Shown piece by piece: positions 27,821 to 35,911 of a stretch of DNA of 64,000 bases. Under the pieces are notes generated by a model. It was given only the letters and a program-made list of their open reading frames with translations, did no database searches and was not told where the DNA came from. Position 1 is the first letter of the stretch. Every line of letters begins with the position of its first letter. Both the position numbers and the translations under genes were made by a program. This DNA is from JACKHO01 sp041398745 (GTDB lineage Bacteria > Planctomycetota > Planctomycetia > Planctomycetales > Planctomycetaceae), in contig JAWKUB010000012.1 in assembly GCA_041398745.1 (NCBI GenBank), positions 62,001 through 126,000 on the forward strand, read 5' to 3'.

Positions 27821-28208
27821 GAGGATGCTCTCCCAGGCCCAGGAACCGTCGAGCAAAATCGGCCTCCAGTTTGGCAATAGCCGAACGGGCAGCTCGTTCG
27901 CGATCATCAATACGTTCGAACTCCCGTGCAACGGTCTCTCTTAGTTCTCCGAGGTTCGTTCCTCGCACGGCATGTCGCGTAGATACTCGCACCAGGTCGC
28001 CCGTTTTGACCAGGACCCCTTCACCAATGGCGACGTAGTGCTCCAGCTCGTCGCCGGTGGTGAATGTCAGGATTCCGGGCGTGAGTGCGGAGAGAAAATC
28101 GATATGACGCGGGAGCAGGCAGAAGAATCCATCTTCTCCCTCCGCAACAATCTTGGCGACGGGTTCATCGAGCACGACAGCAGTGGGTAGCAGGATTTTG
28201 AGGTTCAC
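27813..28208 (-). CDS. atpC: N-type ATP synthase epsilon subunit
   Basis: 131 residues from a GTG that overlaps the atpD stop (GTGA). The beta-sandwich N-terminus (MNLKILLPTAVVLDEPVAKIVAEGEDGFFCLLPRH) has the epsilon pattern; FCLLPRHID replaces the usual FGILPGH. The C-terminal helices (RETVAREFERIDDRERAARSAIAKLEADFARRF) are long and charged. Epsilon joins gamma to the c ring and restrains ATP hydrolysis. Confidence 0.92.
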   Translation of the reverse strand: MNLKILLPTAVVLDEPVAKIVAEGEDGFFCLLPRHIDFLSALTPGILTFTTGDELEHYVAIGEGVLVKTGDLVRVSTRHAVRGTNLGELRETVAREFERIDDRERAARSAIAKLEADFARRFLGLGEHPHV

Positions 28209-29608
28209 GACACCTTCTCCTCCACTTGAACCTCGCTGACGTCACCAATCATATACAGCTTACGTTCGTTCACTCGCTGGAATTCATCATTCAAAATGCG
28301 TTCGCATCCACTCAGAGCTTCCTCCAGATTGACCAGTCGACCGGTGTAGCCAGTGAATTGTTCCGTCGTGAAGAACGGTTGAGTTAAGAATCGTTCGAGA
28401 CGCCTCGCTCGATTCACAATGGCCCGGTCTTCCCTCGACAACTCCTCCATTCCAAGCATGGCGATGATGTCTTTGAGGTCCTCGTACTGCGCCAGGGTTC
28501 GCCGCACATCCTGAGCCACGGTGTAGTGGCGGTCGCCCACAATAGGCGGCATCAGCATTTTTGATCCAGACTGCAGTGGATCAATTGCAGGGTACAGGCC
28601 TTCCGAGGCACGCTTGCGCGAGAGAACGATTGACGTCGAAAGATGCGAGAATGTGTGAACCGCAGAGGGATCGGTAAAATCGTCGGCCGGCACATACACT
28701 GCTTGTACGGAAGTAATCGAACCACTTGAGGTGGTGCAGATGCGTTCTTCGAGACCAGCCAAGTCCGAGGCCAGTGTGGGCTGATAGCCCACCCGGGAGG
28801 GAAGCTCCCCCATAAGTCCCGAGACTTCCGTGCCAGCCTGGATGAACCGAAAGATGTTGTCAATGAGCAGCAAAACATCCTGGCGACAATCATCCCGGAA
28901 GTATTCGGCCATTGTGAGTGCCGCATGTCCCACGCGATAGCGTGCTCCAGGCGGTTCGTTCATTTGCCCGAAGACCATGACAGTGTTCTTCAGGACGTCG
29001 GCGTCTCGCATTTCACGATACAATTCTTCCGCTTCACGGCAACGTTCGCCAATTCCGCAGAATAGACTGACTCCCTCATAGGCGCCCACGACGTTGTGAA
29101 TAAGTTCGGTAATGAGAACGGTCTTGCCGACTCCCGCCCCACCGAATAGCCCCGCCTTTCCACCACGTTCCAGTGGCGCGAGTAAGTCAATAGCCTTGAT
29201 GCCTGTCAGGAAAATGTCAGAGCGAGTTGGTCGGTCAATCAGTGCCGGTGACTCATGGTGAATGGAACGCTGCTGTGACGTTGCAGGCGGAGGGCAACCG
29301 TCGATCGCTTCGCCAAAAACATTGAACATGCGTCCCAGGAGTTCGCGCCCCACGGGAACCTGCAATGGATGCCCGGTGCTCCAGACTTTCGTTCCGCGTG
29401 CCAGTCCGCGTGTGGGAGTCAGAGAAATGCCACGGACGACATTGGCACTGAGTTGCGTGATGACCTCAATGACAGTTTGTCGCTGCTCACCAGCTCGCAG
29501 TTCACTGTGGACGTGAGGCAGTGGGCCTAGAAATTCCGCGTCGACGATACTCCCCCGAATGGAAAGCACCGTTCCGAGTTTTGAATCAAGTTGTTGCTGC
29601 TCATCCAT
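28205..29608 (-). CDS. atpD: N-type ATP synthase beta subunit
   Basis: 467 residues, catalytic subunit. Walker A is GGAGVGKT at 156-163; the catalytic-site segment GIGERCREAEELYREM and Walker B VLLLIDNIFRF are present. It is the first gene of the operon, the order characteristic of N-ATPases. Its promoter lies in the 190-base gap shared with the divergent cyclic-nucleotide-binding gene. Confidence 0.95.
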   Translation of the reverse strand: MDEQQQLDSKLGTVLSIRGSIVDAEFLGPLPHVHSELRAGEQRQTVIEVITQLSANVVRGISLTPTRGLARGTKVWSTGHPLQVPVGRELLGRMFNVFGEAIDGCPPPATSQQRSIHHESPALIDRPTRSDIFLTGIKAIDLLAPLERGGKAGLFGGAGVGKTVLITELIHNVVGAYEGVSLFCGIGERCREAEELYREMRDADVLKNTVMVFGQMNEPPGARYRVGHAALTMAEYFRDDCRQDVLLLIDNIFRFIQAGTEVSGLMGELPSRVGYQPTLASDLAGLEERICTTSSGSITSVQAVYVPADDFTDPSAVHTFSHLSTSIVLSRKRASEGLYPAIDPLQSGSKMLMPPIVGDRHYTVAQDVRRTLAQYEDLKDIIAMLGMEELSREDRAIVNRARRLERFLTQPFFTTEQFTGYTGRLVNLEEALSGCERILNDEFQRVNERKLYMIGDVSEVQVEEKVS

Positions 29609-29798
29609 CGCTGCGTTCCATCCAACTTCCGTCTCCCTGACATGATACGCTTCCTGGAATTGATGGGACAGTCATGGCCGGAGGCAATCAGCAATGGGAA
29701 TTCTCATTGCCACAGCAGTCGAAGACTCTCAATCCTGATAGAATACATGCTGAAGGAATTCGTTGATGGCCTTGTACAACTGAGGCCGCTGTGAATGG
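29609..29798. promoter_or_regulatory. Divergent promoter region of N-ATPase and hydrogenase clusters
   Basis: 190 bases separating atpD (minus) from the hydrogenase cluster (plus). Both operons must be driven from here or nearby. I see no clear FNR/CRP-type palindrome and no strong hairpin. Confidence 0.45.
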
Positions 29799-30287
29799 AT
29801 GAGAATCGTGACAGACAACATGCACACAACGCTGTCGGACACTTCATTTTGTCGGAATCTTCCTCGTGAAGTGGTCGACACACTGGCCGGAAAGGGTGAG
29901 ATTCAATCACTGCCAGCCCATACGGTACTTTTCAAGGAAGGGGACCGACATGACTTTGTCTACCTGGTACTTCGAGGCAGAGTTTTGCTCGACATCTTCG
30001 TCCAGGGACGCGGGCACGTTGAACTTCAGACACTGAGTGACGGTGAGTTTCTCGGCTGGTCGCCGCTCATCACGCAGAGTCCGATGTCGGTACGTGCTAC
30101 CACACTCACGGAAACCGTCTTTGCCAGATTTAAAGCGGAGCAACTCCGAGAATTGTGCGACCAGAATCACGAGTTTGGCTATTACTTCATGAAACAGATC
30201 GCCGCGGCGTTTGTGAAGCGATTGCGCGCCACTCGAATTCAAATGCTGGACCTGTTTGCCCATCCGAACGACGAGCCAAAGTCGTAA
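29799..30287 (+). CDS. Cyclic nucleotide-binding-domain protein without DNA-binding domain
   Basis: 162 residues. The CRP/FNR effector fold is clear: VLFKEGDRHDFVYLVLRGRVLLDIF, TLSDGEFLGWSPLI and MSVRATTLTETVFARFKAEQL. The long C-helix (NHEFGYYFMKQIAAAFVKRLRATRIQML) is followed by only about 14 residues, so the helix-turn-helix of true CRP/FNR regulators is missing. Neighbouring position suggests a sensor or partner for the hydrogenase. The ligand may not be cAMP, because the phosphate-binding E...RSA motif is not obvious. An ATG 21 bases further in is an alternative start. Confidence 0.85.
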   Translation: MRIVTDNMHTTLSDTSFCRNLPREVVDTLAGKGEIQSLPAHTVLFKEGDRHDFVYLVLRGRVLLDIFVQGRGHVELQTLSDGEFLGWSPLITQSPMSVRATTLTETVFARFKAEQLRELCDQNHEFGYYFMKQIAAAFVKRLRATRIQMLDLFAHPNDEPKS

Positions 30288-30294
30288 TGACAGA

Positions 30295-31428
30295 ATGAAC
30301 GGAACTCATCAACCCACAGCCACCGACATGACGTCTCCCTTATTCCTGCCTGTCGCTGAATTGCCAAAACTCCTGGCTCGTTTGCTGGAGTTGGGGTACA
30401 AGGTCATTGCTCCGACAATTGACCAGGAGGCCATTGTTTATTCCGAGATTCAGTCGGTCGCTGAGTTGCCCCGTGGCTGGACTGACGAACAGGAACCGGG
30501 GCATTATCGCATCAGGCCAACGGGTAATGACCGCTATTTCGATTATGTCGTGGGGCCGCATTCCTGGAAGAAGTACCTCTTTCCGCCGCTCCAGTTGATT
30601 TCGCGTGCGATTTCCGGAGAGGATGGCTGGACGTTTGAAACATGCAATGACGCACCCGAAAAACTGGCGTTCCTGGGTGTTCGCGCCTGCGAACTGGCCG
30701 CGATGAAAATCCAGGACCGGGTGTTTCTGGAGGGAGCGTATGTCGATCCCGGTTACCAGCAGCGGCGGGAAGGGAGTTTCATTATCGCCGTGAATTGCAG
30801 CGTGGCCTCTCCGAACTGTTTCTGTACCTCGATGAACTCGGGGCCGAGGTGTACGACGGGATTCGACCTCGCGTTGACGGAACTCGACGACGGCATGCTT
30901 GTGGAAGTCGGAAGCTTACGCGGACAGGACGTCATTGAGCCTCTCTCGCTTCAGGCAGCCACAACTCAGCATCTGAAATCGGCAGAAGACCTCTACGCAA
31001 ACACCGTGCGTCAGGTGAGCAAGCACTTGAACACTGACGACCTGCGCAACCGTTTGATGTCAAACTTGAACGACGGAAAGTGGGACAGCGTGGCTGAGCG
31101 TTGCCTTTCCTGCACGAACTGCACCATGGTCTGCCCGACCTGTTTCTGCAGCCATGTTTCCGAGGTCCCCAGCTTGGACGAAACGGTCGTCGAACGGCAA
31201 CGCAAGTGGGACTCGTGTTTCAATCTCGACTTCACAGCAGTTCATGGAACACCAGTGCGGAATGATGTTCGGAGTCGCTACCGGCAGTGGTTGACACATA
31301 AGCTCGCCACGTGGCACGACCAGTTTGGCGAGTCGGGTTGCGTCGGCTGCGGACGTTGCATTACCTGGTGTCCGGTTGGAATTGATTTGACCGTCGAAGT
31401 AAATGCCATTTGTGGAGGAGAGTCATGA
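30295..31428 (+). CDS. hydB: Group 3b hydrogenase iron-sulfur subunit HydB-like
   Basis: 377 residues from the ATG at 30295 (ATGs at 30256 and 30328 are possible). Two ferredoxin-like cysteine blocks near the C-terminus, CLSCTNCTMVCPTC and CVGCGRCITWCPVG, would hold [4Fe-4S] clusters; other cysteines (NCSVASPNCFCTSM) lie mid-protein. This is the beta subunit of sulfhydrogenase-type complexes and relays electrons between the hydrogenase dimer and the flavin subunit. The stop overlaps the next start by four bases. Confidence 0.88.
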   Translation: MNGTHQPTATDMTSPLFLPVAELPKLLARLLELGYKVIAPTIDQEAIVYSEIQSVAELPRGWTDEQEPGHYRIRPTGNDRYFDYVVGPHSWKKYLFPPLQLISRAISGEDGWTFETCNDAPEKLAFLGVRACELAAMKIQDRVFLEGAYVDPGYQQRREGSFIIAVNCSVASPNCFCTSMNSGPRCTTGFDLALTELDDGMLVEVGSLRGQDVIEPLSLQAATTQHLKSAEDLYANTVRQVSKHLNTDDLRNRLMSNLNDGKWDSVAERCLSCTNCTMVCPTCFCSHVSEVPSLDETVVERQRKWDSCFNLDFTAVHGTPVRNDVRSRYRQWLTHKLATWHDQFGESGCVGCGRCITWCPVGIDLTVEVNAICGGES

Positions 31429-32285
31429 CGACCACCCAGGCAAACAATCCTCCTGTCTCTCCCTGGACGACCGCTCCCATTATACTGCGCAGTACGAAAG
31501 CGGAAACGCCCGGCGTCTTCACCGCCGAGTTTGAATTCAAATGTGAGCAGGATGCAGCGCGATTCGCGTCGCGGCCCGGTCAGTTCAACATGCTGTACTG
31601 TCCCGGCTATGGGGAGTCAGCGATTTCGCTAAGCCGTGTTGCCGCGAATTCGTCAACGCTTGTGCATACCATTCGGTCAGTTGGCGACGTCACGAATCGG
31701 TTAGCCCGTCTCAAAATTGGCGAGTCAATTGGCCTGCGTGGTCCTTTCGGCAACGGTTGGCCTGACATTCCGGATGACCTGCGACATCTTATTGTCGTGG
31801 GGGGCGGAATTGGGTTGGCACCGCTTCGCCCAGTCATTGAACAGTTCCTGGAGAACCACGTGGCGACTCGGGAACTAACAGTCCTCGTCGGGGCTCGCAG
31901 TTGCGAGCATTTGTTATTTGCCGACGAATTCCAGTCATGGCGGGATGCCGGAGCAACAGTCATTGCCACTGTCGACCGTTCCTCCCCCGAATGGAAAGGA
32001 GAAGTCGGTGTTGTACCCGCTTTGATTGACCGATTGAACATTGGCAATCCCGCGCAGACGCATCTATTTGCCTGTGGTCCGGAAATCATGATGTCATATT
32101 CGGCGACTGCCGCGCTCGATCGTGACATTCCGCGTGACAACATCTGGTTCAGTATGGAACGTCATATGAACTGCGCGATTGGTCACTGCGGCAGATGCCA
32201 GTTCGGGTCGCATTTCATCTGCACAGGTGGTCCGGTGTTCAGATACAATGACGTCCAACAACTGCTCACGATTCACGGACTGTAA
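31425..32285 (+). CDS. hydG: Group 3b hydrogenase FAD/NAD(P)-binding subunit HydG-like
   Basis: 286 residues from the ATG at 31425, with GGAGGAG before it. It has a ferredoxin-NADP reductase fold: FAD site RPGQFNMLYCPGYGESAISLS, nucleotide loop VVGGGIGLAPLRPVI and FACGPEIMM. The C-terminal cysteines C-x4-C-x2-C-x8-C (CAIGHCGRCQFGSHFIC) bind a [2Fe-2S] cluster, as in dihydroorotate dehydrogenase electron-transfer subunits. It exchanges electrons with NAD(P)H. It is translationally coupled to hydB. Confidence 0.91.
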   Translation: MTTTQANNPPVSPWTTAPIILRSTKAETPGVFTAEFEFKCEQDAARFASRPGQFNMLYCPGYGESAISLSRVAANSSTLVHTIRSVGDVTNRLARLKIGESIGLRGPFGNGWPDIPDDLRHLIVVGGGIGLAPLRPVIEQFLENHVATRELTVLVGARSCEHLLFADEFQSWRDAGATVIATVDRSSPEWKGEVGVVPALIDRLNIGNPAQTHLFACGPEIMMSYSATAALDRDIPRDNIWFSMERHMNCAIGHCGRCQFGSHFICTGGPVFRYNDVQQLLTIHGL

Positions 32286-32294
32286 GTGAGAGAC

Positions 32295-33080
32295 ATGAGT
32301 AACAAATTGCGACTGGGAGTCTTCAAGTTCGCTTCGTGCGACGGATGCCAGCTCTCGCTGCTGAATGCAGAGGACGAGTTGCTGGCACTCGCCGAGAAGC
32401 TGGAGATCGCGCATTTTCTCGAAGCCAGCAGCATTATCGGCGCTGGACCGTTTGACGTGTCGCTGGTCGAGGGCTCAATTTCGACGGAGGCCGACCTGCA
32501 GCGAATCAAGGATGTGCGTCGACTTTCTAAAACGCTCATTACCATCGGTGCCTGTGCGACGTCCGGAGGAATTCAGGCGTTGCGAAATGGTGCGAGCTAT
32601 GAAGAGTTTGTCCGTGCTGTGTACCCGAGCCCGGAGTTCATTTATTCGCTGGATACGGCAACGCCAATTTCACAGCATGTTCCCGTCGACTTCGAACTGC
32701 GAGGCTGTCCAGTCAACACGAAACAACTGGTGCAAATTCTCGTCGACCATCTCCACGGCCGTCGAATTCGCGTGCCGAATCATTCCGTTTGCCGCGACTG
32801 CAAGTTGAGCGGAACAGTGTGTGTGACTGTCGCGAGGGGACTTCCGTGTCTCGGGCCTGTCACCCAGGCTGGATGCGGAGCCATATGTCCGGAATTCACA
32901 CGCGGATGCTACGGCTGTTACGGGCCGGCGCATCAATCGAATCCGTCCAGTCTCATGGCGTGGCTGTCTGGACATCAGCATCCTGTAGAACAGTTGGTCC
33001 CACTGCTGCAGAACTTCAATGCCGCCGCACCAGCGTTTTCGAATGCGGCGAAAGAACTTCAGGAAAGGGCCCGCCCATGA
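32295..33080 (+). CDS. hydD: Group 3b [NiFe]-hydrogenase small subunit
   Basis: 261 residues from the ATG at 32295 (a GTG at 32286 is possible). Cysteine motifs for the proximal cluster are FASCDGCQ and GACATSGG, followed by ELRGCPVN and CLGPVTQAGCGAICPEFTRGCYGCYGP for further [4Fe-4S] clusters. No twin-arginine signal is present, so the enzyme is cytoplasmic. The pattern matches group 3 small subunits. The stop overlaps the start of the large-subunit gene by four bases (ATGA). Confidence 0.92.
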   Translation: MSNKLRLGVFKFASCDGCQLSLLNAEDELLALAEKLEIAHFLEASSIIGAGPFDVSLVEGSISTEADLQRIKDVRRLSKTLITIGACATSGGIQALRNGASYEEFVRAVYPSPEFIYSLDTATPISQHVPVDFELRGCPVNTKQLVQILVDHLHGRRIRVPNHSVCRDCKLSGTVCVTVARGLPCLGPVTQAGCGAICPEFTRGCYGCYGPAHQSNPSSLMAWLSGHQHPVEQLVPLLQNFNAAAPAFSNAAKELQERARP

Positions 33081-34381
33081 GTACTTCGCGGACAATTCGA
33101 GTCGAAGCCCTGACCCGTGTTGAGGGGGAAGGAGCCCTGAATGTACGGCTCTCCGGCGATCAAATCGAAGTCGTAGAACTCAATATTTACGAGCCACCGC
33201 GCTTTTTTGAAGCGTTTCTCAGAGGACGCCCGCTCGAAGATGCTCCTGACATTACGGCCCGTATTTGCGGCATTTGTCCGGTGGCCTATCAGATGAGTTC
33301 CGTCCACGCTTTGGAACGGGCATTGGGAGTTGAAATCACTCCCGAGATTCGTCAGTTACGACGTCTGCTGTACTGCGGCGAATGGATTGAAAGTCACGCC
33401 CTACACATGCATTTGCTGCATGCTCCCGACTTTCTCGGGTTCGCCAGCGGCATTGAAATGGGGCAGCACTTTCCTGAGGAATTAAAGCGAGGATTGAAAC
33501 TCAAGAAAATCGGAAACCAGCTTCTGGAAATCCTCGGTGGGCGGTCAGTTCATCCCATCAATGTCTGCGTAGGAGGATTCTACCGGCCTCCGAAAAAGGA
33601 CGCGTTACTCGACTTGCTACCGAGTTTGGAATGGGGAATCGCAGCGGCGGCGGACGCTACCCGCTGGGTCAGTCAGTTTGACATTCCTGACTTCGAAGCG
33701 GACTACGACTTCGTTTCACTCACGCATCCCGATGAGTATCCGTTCAACGAGGGGGACATGTTGTCGAGTCGCACGGGGAGTTTTCCTGTCGCCGGTTACG
33801 AACAGACAATTCAGGAGTATCAGGTCCCACATTCCACGGCCCTGCAGGCACATAAAGTTGCAACGAAATCCAGTTGCCATTTTGGGCCACTGGCCCGGAT
33901 CAACCTGAATCGTGAGAAGTTGCGGCCCATTGCGAGGCAACTGGCAGATGAGGTCCAATTCCCAACGCTTTGTCAGAATCCGTTTCGGGCAATTGTTGCC
34001 CGTGGCATCGAAGTGACGCACGCGTTCGAAGAGGCGGTGGCTTTGGTGAAAGCGTACCGACCTGTGAAATCGGTCCGCCAGAACTATGAATTGCGTGCGG
34101 GAGAAGGTGCCGCCGCGACAGAGGCTCCGCGAGGTACGCTGTTTCACCGCTATCACGTCGATGAGGCAGGGAAAATCGTCTCGGCGACTATTTCAGCACC
34201 GACATCGCAGAATCAGAAGCAAATCGAAGTGGATTTGAAAGCGTTTCTCCCGGAATACCTCAGTTTGGATAACTCAGCAATCGGACATCATTGCGAACGC
34301 CTGATTCGCAGCTACGACCCCTGCATCAGCTGCGCGACACACTTTCTGCGTCTTACCATCGAGCGAAGCGATGTCTCGTAG
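33077..34381 (+). CDS. hydA: Group 3b [NiFe]-hydrogenase large subunit
   Basis: 434 residues from the ATG at 33077; a longer frame to 32789 is a shadow of the small subunit. Nickel ligands are present in both motifs: N-terminal RIC64GIC67P and C-terminal DPC416ISC419ATH422. The maturation protease should cut after His422, releasing 12 residues (FLRLTIERSDVS). TRVEGEGALNV is the usual start of the fold. Together with HydBGD this makes a NAD(P)-linked, bidirectional soluble hydrogenase. Assignment to group 3b rests on gene order and motifs and was not tested by phylogeny. Confidence 0.94.
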   Translation: MSTSRTIRVEALTRVEGEGALNVRLSGDQIEVVELNIYEPPRFFEAFLRGRPLEDAPDITARICGICPVAYQMSSVHALERALGVEITPEIRQLRRLLYCGEWIESHALHMHLLHAPDFLGFASGIEMGQHFPEELKRGLKLKKIGNQLLEILGGRSVHPINVCVGGFYRPPKKDALLDLLPSLEWGIAAAADATRWVSQFDIPDFEADYDFVSLTHPDEYPFNEGDMLSSRTGSFPVAGYEQTIQEYQVPHSTALQAHKVATKSSCHFGPLARINLNREKLRPIARQLADEVQFPTLCQNPFRAIVARGIEVTHAFEEAVALVKAYRPVKSVRQNYELRAGEGAAATEAPRGTLFHRYHVDEAGKIVSATISAPTSQNQKQIEVDLKAFLPEYLSLDNSAIGHHCERLIRSYDPCISCATHFLRLTIERSDVS

Positions 34382-34847
34382 TGACGCCCAGTCCACCATT
34401 TGCATTGCAGGGCTGGGAAGTCCACACGGTGATGATCAGGCCGGGTGGCTGGTCATCGAAGAACTCCGTGGTCTGCACCGGAGCAAAGCGCGACTCATCA
34501 CACTGACCGCGCCACATCAACTACTCAATGAAATTGAAGGTCTGGACACACTTTATGTGTGCGACGCTTCCGCCTCACAACGTCCGGCAGGAGAGACTCA
34601 ATGGTTCGATGGGCCAAATCTTCCCGAAGCGGCTGTTAAACCGTGCAGTACACATAACCCCACGTTGTCGAGCGTGCTGGCTCTGGTAGATCAATTGGAG
34701 TCAGGACGGCTCAAAATTCGCGTCGCTTCCATTGCAGGCGAACAGTGGATCCTGATGTCGCAGCCAAGTGCTTCAGTTGCTGAGGCCGCAAGGAAATTAG
34801 CGTGCGAAATCGCTCAGGAACTCTCAGGCGTTTCGACGAGGAGCTGA
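34371..34847 (+). CDS. [NiFe]-hydrogenase maturation protease, M52 family
   Basis: 158 residues. The N-terminal GLGSPHGDDQAGWLVIEEL has the Gly-rich strand and the Asp that probes nickel in HycI/HyaD-type endopeptidases, and VCDAS supplies the second metal ligand. It removes the C-terminal tail of the large subunit after nickel insertion. It overlaps the large-subunit gene by 11 bases, so its client is almost certainly HydA. Confidence 0.87.
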   Translation: MSRSDAQSTICIAGLGSPHGDDQAGWLVIEELRGLHRSKARLITLTAPHQLLNEIEGLDTLYVCDASASQRPAGETQWFDGPNLPEAAVKPCSTHNPTLSSVLALVDQLESGRLKIRVASIAGEQWILMSQPSASVAEAARKLACEIAQELSGVSTRS

Positions 34848-34855
34848 ACTGACTC

Positions 34856-35215
34856 ATGCACGAATACTCCCTCGTTCGCTCTCTATTGCGTCAGGTCGAG
34901 ACCATTGTGTTCGACGAAGGCGGGGGTGTCGTCGAGGAAGTGCGTATTGAGGTTGGCGCGTTTTCCGGGGTGGAAATGACTTTGCTGGAACTTGCGTTTG
35001 CAGACGAGTCCTCCCGGCAACTTGGCTATCGGCCGCGTCTGAAAACGACGGCGGTTCCCCTTCAAGTGGAATGCGAGCGTTGCAAGTGCAGGTCGGTCAT
35101 CGAGGACTTTGAGTTTCGTTGCGGGGAGTGTGGGAACCAGCAGGTCATTATTGTTTCCGGGGAAGATGTGCGGCTGATGGAAATTGAAATTCGAGAACTT
35201 AATAATGCAAGTTGA
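34856..35215 (+). CDS. hypA: Hydrogenase nickel chaperone HypA
   Basis: 119 residues beginning MHEYS, where His2 and Glu3 bind nickel. The zinc loop is formed by CERCKC and CGECG. HypA delivers nickel with HypB to the large subunit. It lies eight bases after the protease gene. Confidence 0.93.
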   Translation: MHEYSLVRSLLRQVETIVFDEGGGVVEEVRIEVGAFSGVEMTLLELAFADESSRQLGYRPRLKTTAVPLQVECERCKCRSVIEDFEFRCGECGNQQVIIVSGEDVRLMEIEIRELNNAS

Positions 35216-35227
35216 GGAGAGTCGATT

Positions 35228-35911
35228 ATGACACGCACAATTCCCGTGGGCGTTGATCTCAAACAGCAATTAAAGGAACACGCGGCCCAATTTCGCGAAC
35301 GAATGGCCGCGCAGGGAACGCTGGTCGTGAACCTCGTTTCTTCTCCTGGCGCCGGGAAAACGCTGCTGCTGGAGCGAACGGCGATTGCCTTGGGAGAACA
35401 ACTTTCGCTGGCGGTCCTCGTCGGTGACCTCGCGACAGACCGCGACGCAGAACGACTCGCTCCGTATGTGGCCGTCCGGCAACTCACAACCGGCGGTGCG
35501 TGTCATCTGGAAATCCCTCTGGTTGAAGCGGGGTTCGAGCTATTGGAAAATCAACAGCCAGACATTTTGTTCATCGAGAATGTGGGGAATCTGGTCTGTC
35601 CCGCGTCGCACGACCTTGGAGAACACTTGCGAGTTGTGCTGCTGAGTGTCACGGAAGGAGACGACAAGCCCGGAAAGTATCCCAAGATGTACCGCACGAG
35701 CGACGCGCTGATAATTTCCAAGATCGACCTGCTTCCATACGTCCCGTTCGATGTGGCGTTCGCAGAGCAGGATGCCAGAACAATTCAACCGGACTTGAGA
35801 ACATTGTCCGTCAGCGCCGTGACAGGAGCAGGCGTCGACGACTGGTGCCAGCTTCTGATGCAAGCCCACGAGCAACTTAAACATGGCAGCGCCGCATCAC
35901 ATGTCAGTTAA
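35228..35911 (+). CDS. hypB: Hydrogenase nickel-insertion GTPase HypB
   Basis: 227 residues. The P-loop is VSSPGAGKTLLLE, followed by VGDLATDRDAERL, the TTGGACHLE metal-site segment and a base-recognition region (ISKIDLLPYV). The N-terminal CxxCGC nickel site and His-rich stretch of some HypB proteins are absent, so this is the short form. It overlaps hypF by 29 bases. Confidence 0.93.
   Translation: MTRTIPVGVDLKQQLKEHAAQFRERMAAQGTLVVNLVSSPGAGKTLLLERTAIALGEQLSLAVLVGDLATDRDAERLAPYVAVRQLTTGGACHLEIPLVEAGFELLENQQPDILFIENVGNLVCPASHDLGEHLRVVLLSVTEGDDKPGKYPKMYRTSDALIISKIDLLPYVPFDVAFAEQDARTIQPDLRTLSVSAVTGAGVDDWCQLLMQAHEQLKHGSAASHVS

Noticed and set aside
29609..29798. FNR or CRP operator between the two energy operons
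   Set aside because: No palindrome resembling TTGAT-N4-ATCAA or TGTGA-N6-TCACA was found by eye.
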